A DNA stretch of 64,000 nucleotides from Poronia punctata (taxonomy: Eukaryota; Ascomycota; Sordariomycetes; Xylariales; Xylariaceae). Shown here piece after piece: positions 48,601-57,492 of the stretch; the stretch's first letter is position 1, and every line of letters begins with the position of its first letter. Position numbers and translations under genes: made by a program. Location of the stretch: contig MU401653.1 of the NCBI GenBank assembly GCA_022579005.1, positions 1-64,000 of the forward strand. The letters are read 5' to 3'. The notes under the pieces are model-generated. The model had not been told where the DNA came from, did no database searches, and saw only the letters and a list, made by a program, of their open reading frames with translations.

Positions 48601-48937
48601 ACGAGCATGGCTCTCCTCGGGTGACGGGTTCGCGCAGAAGTTACTAGTGCTTGTCAAAATTATCTGCCAGCACATCGAGCACCCGGTTGCCCGGCCGGGG
48701 AGCAACCCTAGAGGCCAACACCGCGAAGACCCCGATCTGTTATACATTGTCACGTGTGCCGTTTCGGCGTTGCGAAGACTTTGCGAGAAGGCGAGAGACC
48801 CGAGCGACCCGGCCACGATACCGCCTAATGCACTCCCTACACGAGCCAGCTTGTTTGAAACTTTGAACAACCTTAAGACGCCGAAATGGGCTTTGTTATT
48901 AAATCAACTGAGTGCATATGTAGGGCTTGAAAATTAA
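45680..48937 (+). CDS. SWI1: SWI/SNF chromatin-remodelling subunit Swi1 (ARID protein)
   Basis: ARID-containing subunit of the SWI/SNF complex, which moves nucleosomes at promoters. It is one exon of 1085 residues. Residues 1 to about 360 are a disordered region rich in Gln, Met, Pro and Asn, with tandem QMQQMH-type repeats around 46490-46545. The ARID DNA-binding domain spans about 366-455: FIKNITHFMSMR, then LHLFHLFQLVQKFNGY, NMWPHVAASLGF and the C-terminal helix IYERNVVKFEEAW. A second disordered linker follows. From about residue 610 a helical repeat region begins (LSRTLAQDHHGSWGG, EIDLSPYEDVLRAA, ERLLAITTILRNLSF), typical of the fungal Swi1 C-terminus. A long reverse-strand open frame inside it is a by-product of the Gln/Met-rich composition. 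Confidence 0.93.
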   Translation: MSSWMNEAAAIPNHAGNGFPHMGDPNNMAGAGMMDPSAFMQNAGQFNPNAGNQQFPNHQQMAAVMQNGQMRNASPSFSNPVYQTNQVIPSKRPRPREDSIGASPRQNPGMLPTSRADTPQQSHFPGFQPNAMQAQNAGQPQHYPHLQPNGSSTASPSPVMAGNQLRPGSVPQRVNTASPHPFSPASQQFGPQASPVPSEHGGTPQPGMFMNPQGFPQGYNPNNFAPSPSPVRPPSAQNPMTPQMMQHQMGQVPQQMPQMHPNQMFANQQMQQMHQMQQMHQMQQMQAAQAMQGRGGMDPKMMYQLRMQQQYAQGGVPLPADMQAQNMAQGRGGLMAKQPMPMPNGQIPPGAMRPQQPPQMPRGINPDTFIKNITHFMSMRQLPLDLNPTVEGRPLHLFHLFQLVQKFNGYRNVTGNNMWPHVAASLGFQPNLVPTAPNQLKAIYERNVVKFEEAWTNQQRSNHMKTAGAGAMPVNPGQATPQRMAQLSPPHHMTPTQPQMPIQNARTPAKPMMPGMQQGNTNGFPVPQQAQMPHPHPQPQPSPGPASLRSSLPRSVEATPVNAEFPIPSPGPVGKPSAVPVPHPIQQADGVRVNGAGPLPFPGPSADDDVYNPLSRTLAQDHHGSWGGLEVDAIENLGAELARARPDMPPVMELGSIDIQALTKSIQSGIHGEVRLALDVLAMVTRSADTYQHLNIDLQLCDDLLDTLLDCAEEQIDILAENAEPVSDEIDLSPYEDVLRAARAEQYHIRKVHIFGEPEYELEKAAERLLAITTILRNLSFTETNQPCLADELVIKFFCGLIRSLGTHESLLTTAQNTLDIMKDVVVFLSNIAASIELPGRDQAYCLLQFILSFAPTPSPHVAAGNIVFSPFEPSIHKYLPYALDALAKLLARDEPNRTHYKTIIAADAFSSIPYELLTRAFSLVISPIPNQATDIRPGILPPSVDARKPLLMQGMLAADIIAQLAPGHETGVTRAWLSSGDGFAQKLLVLVKIICQHIEHPVARPGSNPRGQHREDPDLLYIVTCAVSALRRLCEKARDPSDPATIPPNALPTRASLFETLNNLKTPKWALLLNQLSAYVGLEN

Positions 48938-49837
48938 TGAGCACGATCTTGGAAGCGAGGCGTTTTGGGGTGGGTTTTTCTCCTAGAAGACGGCAAAGGC
49001 ATACCAACTGTACAAAGAACCTGGAGTGAGCCAACGACGCATACAGTGGCATTTCTGGAAATGTAGATTACGATCAGTGTCTTTTATTAGCATGAGTAGG
49101 ACTCCCAGATATCCAGCTCTTCGCAAGGGGACGGTTAACTATAGTGCCGGTTCAAACAAGAGAAGTCCCTTGTCAACATGAAAATTTCTATTGTAGTTAC
49201 AGGTCCTCATCGACATTTGTACACCAGATGTCTACGTGTAAAGATGTGAAGTGTTTCAGAAACTGATATATACAGTGCGTAAAGCTATGTACAGTCTATT
49301 GTACAGGAGTCTGATAGGCCACCTTTCCCTTTAATGCTAGTGTTTCGTCTCCCTACTGTGTACGAGACTACGAGTACAACGTACGCAGATAGGAATAGTG
49401 GGCCCGTAACCTATCCTATGCACAGAGCTAGCAGGTAGCCTACCACCCTAACCGTAAGTACCTGGTAGGGGAGACGTCAGCACCATGCAAAAGCATGCCA
49501 ATATGGGGGAGCTTGAAGACCTCCATCGATCAAAGTTTCAACAGCTTCTATCTCTCGAGTTTTGTCTAAATTAACCTACGTCGTTCGCAAACTTTCACAA
49601 GTGGCTATCAGCTTTAACCCGCCATCCATGCGATCATAGGCAATAACCTCAACTTGAGAACTGATTGTCAATAGGCTAGGTTAGGTACTCATCCATCCCC
49701 ACCGTCTATCTGGTCGTCATCCTCCGCTCCGATACAGAATCGCATGCTAGTGTACCTCGAACCAGTTCATAAAACCATGTCTGCATAGCCTTGTACCTGA
49801 TCCTCGAAGCTCGTGTCGTCTCCTCGCCAAAACCAAT
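48938..49837. other. Intergenic region between Swi1 and the VanZ-like gene
   Basis: It should contain the Swi1 3' UTR and the VanZ-like promoter. A TACGAGTA word lies at 49369. No gene is seen. Confidence 0.55.
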
Positions 49838-50722
49838 ATGCGTATTCGATTGCCTTTCGCAGGTTAGTCTGTCTCTTTGCGTTATCCTCGCGTATATGCC
49901 TTCCAGTTCTTTCCGGAAGGAACCACGGATGCGTCGTACGGATCGACATTACAAATTCAGAGATCGGTTGTTTGAACTTGGCATGGTGGAGAGTCAACCT
50001 TGAGAGGGGCAATACCTTCACTTAACTATGGAGGCATTCCATGATGCTGGGATGACAATGATATACGGAGCCAGCAAGTTAACAATAGAGTTACCTACGC
50101 AGGCGTCTTCTTCGTCCTCTGCCTTCTAGCAGGCTACGCCGGCCTATCATCCCTTCAGCTAGACCATATCATCAACGACAAGCTCCTACACGCCCTCACC
50201 TTTTTTACCCTGACCGTCGTCTTCTACTGGGTCATCGACACCAGCCGTCGCCGTACCCTCAATGTGACATTTGTCATCTGCACACTCGCGCTCGGCGTCG
50301 GTTCCGAATTCTTGCAGGGCTTTCTACCTAATGGCCGCAACTTCGACCTTTACGACATCGTCGCCAACGCCGTAGGTAGCGTCGCCGGATTGGCGTTGTG
50401 CTCGTGGTATCACCAACGTATGCTCGAGCGCAAGCGTCAACGGCGTTATAGCGCCCTAGCAGACCATGACCCGGACGCAGCGGATATGGATGTAGAGCTC
50501 GGCGAGGGTGTGGGCCATGCGGGTCAGGAGGAAGGCATTATGGCGGCGGGTTCGGTGCGCCCGACCACATTGGAAGAGGAGGTTGATAACTGGGACGAAA
50601 ACGCGGTTGACAACTGGGACGTCGACGATGAACCAGAGGGGGACATTGGCGCCGGCAAAACCTACGCAGCCGAGGACGGTGGCGAGGGCGCAAACGGAAC
50701 AGACAAGAAGCGAGCCGACTGA
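49838..50722 (+). CDS. VanZ-like small membrane protein
   Basis: Fungal VanZ-like proteins are short multi-span membrane proteins of unknown function, named after a bacterial glycopeptide-resistance accessory protein. Exons are 49838-49862 and 50103-50722, giving 214 residues. The first exon encodes only MRIRLPFA plus one base; the splice joins it to GVFFVLCLLAGYAGLSS, completing the first membrane segment. The VanZ core is DKLLHALTFFTLTVVFYW, then FVICTLALGVGSEFLQGFLPNGRNFDLYDIVANAVGS, the diagnostic E-Q-x(6-8)-R-D/E-x-x-D-x-x-A-N pattern, and a last membrane helix. The cytosolic tail is acidic and holds a tandem pair VDNWDE/VDNWDV. The 240-bp intron and tiny first exon are inferred from splice signals and from the missing first helix otherwise. 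Confidence 0.85.
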
Positions 50723-52844
50723 TTTCTCGCCCTCGAGTCACCGTTATAATAGAGCTACCTATACACTATGGAATGGCACGATGCTCGTCCAAGGAAGAAG
50801 GAAAAGGTCTAGTCCAAAGTGGCTTCCACAGATGGGCCAGTGATCTAAGACCCCTCGATTGGGGATATCCCCTCTTCCACTTCTTGCTCGCTTTCCCTAG
50901 TCATTTTACTTGGGGCGTTATGGGGTGTAACGCGATATGAAAAGCAAAAGGTTTGTGCAAGAGGGGAAACAAATGATTTAGTTGGAACGGTCCATTTATG
51001 AGGAATGCTGTATCTGTGTATCATTAGAGCGGCTTGCGCGAAAATAACGATGACCACGGATGACCATCGCTACGGTAACCACTCTTTGACCCTCCGGCGC
51101 GGCAAGTTTTGTGTGTGTGTGTGTGTGTGTGTGCGCGTGCGTGCGTGTATGTGTTTGGACATACCTCCCTTCCCTGGCCCTAAACTCGGCGTTCTTCGGC
51201 CCGCTTGGTTTTGGATTTTACTCGGATTTACAGGCCACAAGTGAAAGTGATTCGACTTAGGATGGTTGCAAGTAGATGTCATGCTCCTTCTCCACTACTT
51301 ACGCACGCTACGGCCGCACCGACTGCTCTTGCTCACCTCCTTCTTTCTCACCTTCACTCTCGGAGGACCCTTACCCCACCAGAACCCTGGCTTGGGAGGT
51401 GATGTGAAAAAAAAATTCTCTGCTCATGGATGACATGGCGTGGGCCGTACTAGCTGCATAGACACACACCGTACACGCACGCGTATAGCCATCGATAAAT
51501 ACGGTTCTTGACGCAACTCGCCCCGTCTGCTTCGCCTCGACCAAAGTTTTTTCTTCGGGGTATGAAATTGTGAGAACAAGAGTCGGTGATAGGGTAGGTA
51601 AGACCCTGCAGGGATCGATCTACCTACCTACCTAGCCTAATATCTTACTTTCCCCCTTTCCTGCATACCGAGCTTAGGCTACTTTGGGGAGGTATATCAT
51701 GTGTTGCAGGGTCGTTGGTGTAGAAATTTTGTGGATAGGTAATGCAAGATTGTAAGCAGGTGAGACTATACGGAGTATAAGCGAAAAGGGTTATGTAGGT
51801 CTAGAATTGTTAGGAACTTTGGAAACGGGGACCTAGTATTAATGGGGAGGGGCCGCGATGCATAAGGCTGGACCGGATGTATGTAATATGGATGTCTGTC
51901 TGTATTATGTAGGGCCGAGGTTTTGGTGGGGCTCTACTGGATTATGGACCTGTTGAGTTTATTAGGTATTATGTGAGATTGTGTTGTACCTATTCCAAGG
52001 AATTCAGCGAGTAACTATACCGGGGAATCAAAGAAGGGGGGGGGACGGTAGAAAAGAGGAGGGAGAAAAACGAAAGGTGACGATAATACTACAACGAACA
52101 ATTCAAATAAAACTTTCAGTTCAGTCAAAACAGGGGAAAAGAAGAATCTCCAATTTCTATTCATCTCGACCCCTAGGCTCCCTCCCTACCGCAGTAGGTA
52201 GGTAGTAGTAATAGTAGTATCAAGAATCCTGCCAGGGGGAAAAAATGCAGAAATGGTGCAATAGCGGCCGCGTCTGGGCGAATAATTGGGGGAGGGGCGC
52301 CGAAACAGGACGGGAAAACCGCAAAGACGAGACGAGACGAGGGCAGGTAGGTACGGTACGACTACGCGGAAATACCTAAAGCGTGAGAAAATGGAGAATG
52401 GCATGGCATGGCATGTATCATTGTATCCTGTCAACAAAGTTTATGACTCGCCACAAGGATTAATTTGCCGGACGGGTTATTACTTTAGAATAGAGCGGGC
52501 AAGGTAGGTATAATGTAGGTAAAAGTAAAAGTAAGCCGTAACTCGTAAATAAGGGTCCTTGGGCTCCAGTCTTCCGGGAAGTGGGCTTTGTCGACCCTCT
52601 TCTTCAACCTTTTTTTTTTACCAAATTGTTTAGAAAGGGGACGTATTTATATATAGTACCTATGTCTTGCCGTACATTTTAGGAGAATACCAGAATATTT
52701 GTTTACTTGCTGTTCGTATATATATTTTTGAATTTTATTGACCTATTTTTCTTTCGTACTCCTGCACGAACTGTGGAAGCAACATATATTATCTACATTT
52801 TCATATACTCACAACCTAGACGCAAATACCTAACCACCTCAAAG
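50723..52844. other. 2.1 kb intergenic region with GT repeat
   Basis: No supported gene. It contains an alternating purine-pyrimidine tract at 51111-51154, CCTACCTA/TAGGTAGG tracts near 51620 and 52195, a G run near 52037 and a GACGAGAC repeat near 52326. The right end is the promoter and leader of the decarboxylase. Confidence 0.6.
51111..51154. repeat. (GT)n / GC-variant alternating tract
   Basis: Eleven GT units are followed by GCGCGTGCGTGCGTGTATGTGT, an unbroken alternation of purine and pyrimidine over about 44 bp, a form favourable to Z-DNA. Confidence 0.88.
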
Positions 52845-54813
52845 ATGTCCCCATTACTTCTATCCAATGGGAACGGTATCCGAATGGGAAATGGAAATGG
52901 CGTTCACAAGCAGGAACCGCCATTGGAAAGAGCCGCCGAGGTTGAAGATGTAAGTGGTACAAACAAATTGAAATCCCATTTTCTAAATTCCATTTGAACC
53001 CCGCCCCCTCAATTCCCCCAATCATCACCCCACTTCACAGTAAGACGTTAAAACGGTCGTCTTATACGCCAACCCATGATCGCAAGAAGCAAAAAAGAAA
53101 ATTGGTCTAACCTGGTGGTTTCCCTTTATATAGTTGATAGATGCCGTGAAATCCATCATCGTACCATATATCCGCGACGCGGACGAGGCGTCGGCCGACC
53201 GGGCCCAGGGCCAGATCCCAGAGCGAAATGTCCTCGTCGACTCCCTTTCGCTCCGACCCGAGGAACTGGTGAAGCAATTGCGTTTCACCCTCCCAGAGGG
53301 CGAGGGACAGGGGAAAGATGGCCTACTGGATACGATTCAGGATGTGCTGAAATATAGCGTGAATACCTGGGATCAGGGATTCATGGATAAGTTATATTCG
53401 AGCACGAATGCTGTAAGCAGATGCGACAACCAAAAACGGCTGAATGAATTTGAGACTGACAAGTTTTGTTTTTTTGTGGAATAGGTCGGTGTCGTATCCG
53501 AGTTGCTGCTTGGTGTACTCAACACAAATGTAAGTCCCTCCCATTTTCAGTCATGTCGTTACTGTCTTGTGTGCGCATGTCTGTACACGATTCGTCGGTG
53601 CAGAGAACGAGGCCAAAATGAAACCTTTCTGACACTCAAACAGCTTCATGTCTACCACACATCACCGTCTCTAACAGTAGTCGAGAAGACTACGGCGCGA
53701 GCCATGGCGGCCTTATTCGGACTCACCGGTCCGCGCGCAGGAGGCGTGACATGCCAGGGCGGTAGCTCATCAAACCTAACCTCGCTCATCATCGCACGCA
53801 ACACATTATACCCCAAGACCAAGGTTCAAGGGAACGCGGGATACAAGTTCGCCGTCTTCACGAGCATCCACGGACATTACAGTGTAGAAAAGGCCGCCAC
53901 CATTGCAGGCATAGGATCCCGCAGTGTGATTACCGTCGCCGTCGACTCGGAAGGCCGGATGGACCCCGCCGCACTCCAACAGGCCATCGAAGGCGCCAAA
54001 GAGAAGGGCATGACACCACTATACGTCAATGCCACGGCAGGTACAACGGTGATGGGTTCCTTTGACCCTTTCATCCAGATTGCCGACATATGCGAGAATT
54101 TCGGAATGTGGATGCATGTCGATGGGTCCTGGGGTGGACCGGTCGCTTTCTCGGCTAAGCAGCGATATAAAATCGCGGGAGCCGAGAGAGCCAATAGCGT
54201 CACTGTTAACCCGCATAAGATGATGAACGTGCCGGTGACGTGCTCGTTCCTGCTCACCAACGACGTATCCGTCTTTCATCGGGCGAATACGTTGCCTGCG
54301 GGTTATCTGTTCCACGACGACGATGATCATGTCCCAGCCAACGGATGTGGGAGAGGGGATGGAGAGATTGGAGAGAAAGAAGTTTGGGATCTTGCTGACC
54401 TGACTCTGCAATGTGGTCGGCGAGGCGATAGTCTCAAGTTGGCTCTTGCCTGGATATACTACGGCGCCGCGGGCTTCGAGAAACAAGTTGACCACGCTTT
54501 CGAGATGGCTTCGCATTTCGCGACCCTCGTTGACGAGAATGAAGACTTTGTCCTCGTCTCGAGTAACCCACCTCCCTGTCTACAGGTCTGCTTCTACTAT
54601 GCACCGGCCGGCGTACTAGACTCGGATGCGGAGGTCAACACAAGTCGGACTAAGACGGTGGTCCGGAAACTTGTGGATAGGGGGTTCATGACGGATTATG
54701 CGCCCGGTCCTTTTGGTAGCTTCATCAGAGTGGTTATTAATTGCCAGACGAGAAAGTCTACAGTGGAGGGATTGATGAGGGCGCTCAAGGAGAGTGGGGA
54801 CGAGACGGTTTGA
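52845..54813 (+). CDS. Group II PLP-dependent decarboxylase (glutamate / cysteine sulfinate decarboxylase-like), four exons
   Basis: Pyridoxal-phosphate enzyme that removes the alpha-carboxyl group of an amino acid; glutamate, aspartate or cysteine sulfinate are the likely classes, but the sequence does not decide. Exons are 52845-52949, 53134-53412, 53485-53529 and 53644-54813, giving 532 residues. Residues about 80-130 match the family N-terminus (LRPEELVKQLRFTLPE, WDQGFMDKLYSSTNAVGVVSELLLGVLNTN); the 45-bp third exon supplies VGVVSELLLGVLNTN. LHVYHTSPSLTVVEK and GGVTCQGGSSSNLT follow. The PLP lysine is K335 in VNPHKMMNVP, and the PLP-phosphate region is HVDGSWGGPVAFS. The C-terminal FMTDYAPGPFGSFIRVVINC is typical. 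All four splices keep phase 0 at the codon boundary. Confidence 0.92.
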
Positions 54814-55128
54814 TTTCTTTCTGATATGGGATTTAATCAGGTTATGAAAAGAAGATGATGTTATGTATGTATGTATATAGAGGGTCGGTCGTCTTTACTA
54901 TGAAATGTTTATGAATGTTTACGAAAATATCTCTGTGATTTTTGAAAGCTTAAACTTTGGGTGTGTCTCGGTCGTTTTCTACGAGCAATAGGGGGGGGCG
55001 GGGGGGAAGAGGCAAAGAATAACATGGGATAAAAAATAGTGAAATAGTGAAAATAAAATAAAGATCTGACGATGATATTTTCATCACATCGTTAAGGAAA
55101 AAGGAAAATAGAAGAAAAAAATGAGGCT

Positions 55129-55170
55129 CTCACTGTGAATCAGTGAGGCATCGGGAATTGAGCCCGATGC
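55129..55170 (-). other. Two adjacent hairpins at and behind the tRNA-Lys 3' end
   Basis: Hairpin one pairs plus-strand 55148-55155 (GCATCGGG) with 55163-55170 (CCCGATGC) around a 7-base loop; it uses the tRNA acceptor 3' strand. Hairpin two pairs 55129-55135 (CTCACTG) with 55141-55147 (CAGTGAG) around TGAAT. Both are perfect and lie between the tRNA and the T7 terminator. Confidence 0.75.
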
Positions 55171-55233
55171 GGGGGTCGAACCCGCAACCTTGAGATTAAG
55201 AGTCTCACGCTCTACCGATTGAGCTAACCGGGC
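55161..55233 (-). tRNA. tRNA-Lys(CTT)
   Basis: On the minus strand the gene begins GCCCGGTTAGCTCAATCGG and ends GCATCGGGCT. The acceptor stem GCCCGGT (55233-55227) pairs with ATCGGGC (55168-55162), with one G-T pair. The anticodon loop CTCTTAA holds anticodon CTT between the stem arms TGAGA and TCTCA, and the T-arm is GCGGGTTCGACCCCCGC. There is no intron. A run of seven T on the minus strand (plus A at 55115-55121), about 40 nt downstream, is the likely RNA polymerase III terminator. Confidence 0.95.
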
Positions 55234-55504
55234 GAGTTTTTTTTTTGGTTCTTTGGGGGGTTTCCAATTTGTTGAAGGATGGTTTGGTATTACTTATTAT
55301 AAACAGATGAAAGTAGAGCTTGGGGAATAGTACGAGTAAAAGTCCCTTGTGGGAATATATTTTTGTTGATTAGAGAGGGAGGGGAGAAGGGGGATTAGTA
55401 AGAAGGAGAAAAGGGGAGGTGTTGAGGCTAGATGGATGGATGGATGGATGTTCTCTTGGTAAAAGGGTGTGGAAGGGGTTTGAGGGTTAAGGTAGAGGTA
55501 GGTT

Positions 55505-55530
55505 ACAGGTAGGTAGGTAGGTAGGTAGGG
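55505..55530. repeat. (GGTA)n tandem tract
   Basis: About five tandem GTAG units, the longest example of the dispersed TAGGTAGG word family in the window. Confidence 0.85.
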
Positions 55531-57480
55531 TGAAATGAAGCGTGTTGAAAAAAGAAAAAAAGGGGGGGATTGCTTAGTTTAAGTTGTTTAAGTTGCTTAA
55601 CTAGGATAGGTGAGGGATGTAAGTGACAGGGAGAGATGAAGGATGTAAAATGGCAAGGAGGGAGAGAGAGAGAGAGAGAGAAGGAGGGAGAGAAGGACAA
55701 AAGGAGGTTTAGTATGTGTCGTTTTCCGCTCGTCACTTGTTGGACTTTTGTTGGCTAGTCTAGGTACCTAGGTAAGGAAAGGTAAAGTACGTAGTAGGAG
55801 AATAAATATACAAGTTGTTGAAAAGTCAGTCACGTAATACTGCTACTTACTACTACTAGGGGACGAACGAGGGCGGATTTCTAGTTACTTGTGCGTGTTT
55901 ATTTAGGTCCGTCACTTCGGATAAGTTCAAGATAGATAGATAAATAGATAGATGTAGGCTATTTTATGTTACGAACTTAAATACCCGACCTACGTATTAA
56001 TTCGAGAAGACTGATTGAGCAGTAAAGTGTCTTAGTTTGGTATTTCGGCTGAGTATCTATTGGCGATGTGGGATACTGAGTGTCTTGTTTGAGTTCCGAG
56101 TCCCTTCTTCTACGTCTCTTGACTCTTGAGGGGGGTCACCGAAGATTGTTTAAAGCTATAGTAGGAAACGAACGTATATAGGAATCGATAGACAATTCCT
56201 CTTCGTTTACAGGGCCTTATTAGCTTACTTGCTTACCGAGCCTTCCTTGACATGGGTACTTCCTTTCGAAGGACTGACTTAAATGCGCTCTTAACCCCCT
56301 ATCTATCTAGAATTTCCGTCTCTCCGGGATGAAAGGGGTCATGTTCACCCCGTACAGAATATCTATGTGTACATACCTAAAGTAACCGATATCGATGAAA
56401 TGCCGAGTCTTAACCTACCTCCCTTTTTTCAGCAGTTAGTCAGATCCCCGAATCCTTACCTCGACTGGGGTCTTAGGTCTGTATTTAATAGACATGTGAG
56501 ATTTCCCTAGTTACGCTCTACGTACCGGAAAACGGGTGTGGACATAAGGAGGAACTCGATAATAAGGGAGTGAGTGATATGGCTATATATTCATTTATAA
56601 AACACTCTCATCTCTCAATGTTTAGTTACTTACATACTTTCTTCCTTACTCACCGGGAAAGCAATAGGTACGTAGCTTGCTTGCTTGGACAAGTTACCTA
56701 CCTAGATACTATACTATTCTACTACTTCCACCTTTTTATACGCGTGCTATCTACAGTAACTCGAAAGTATTTGAATGAATCCCCGCGTGATCGGAACCGG
56801 TTATCTATCTATTTTTTCCCCACTGAGAGCGGTTAGTAAGTGACGTGAGGTGTCAAAGAAAAGATACTATACCATACCCACCATAACCTATCCTGCACCC
56901 AACACAAGATAAGTAAGTAAGTAGGTAAGCAAAAATTGTGAAAGGGAGAAAAAAAAAGAGCTGAGAGTCCAACTACACGATTACTACTACAAGACAACCT
57001 CCCCATTAGACTTCGGGGAATAGATACACGATGAAGCCCCTCGTGGGAATATATCTCTCTTGTCCCTGTTGATGTGATATAACCCTACCGTCCTCCCTCC
57101 CAACAAGCAAGCAAGTATTTCACAATTCCAAGCCAGCTATATAGTGTCAAAAAAGAAACTCACACACCTATTATCTGCCCAAAGGCACCGCTTTCTCACT
57201 TACTTATTTACTCACATTTGTTATAAGTAGGTCAAAGGATATCCTATCCCATCTACCCACCACTCACTACACGCTCATCAAGAATAGAGGTAGGTAGGCC
57301 CCCCCTTTACACATACCGTACTGTGGGAACTCAGTTATCTATTCAAGGTTCCGCTGTCTAGGTTTATGCCTGCAAAACAGAACAACGGCCCGTCTATTTG
57401 ATTTCTCGGCGTTGACAGTATGACAGTACCGTAAACTCACTTACTTGCGGGTGGACTATAAGTTCAAGTAAAGTTCCGTT

Positions 57481-57492
57481 CCCGCCGGCGGG
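57481..57492. other. Perfect 12-bp GC palindrome CCCGCCGGCGGG
   Basis: The palindrome contains inverted CGG/CCG half-sites and is followed by two GGGAGC units. It resembles a binding site for a dimeric Zn2Cys6 factor, but it is in gene-poor DNA with no target gene nearby. Confidence 0.5.
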
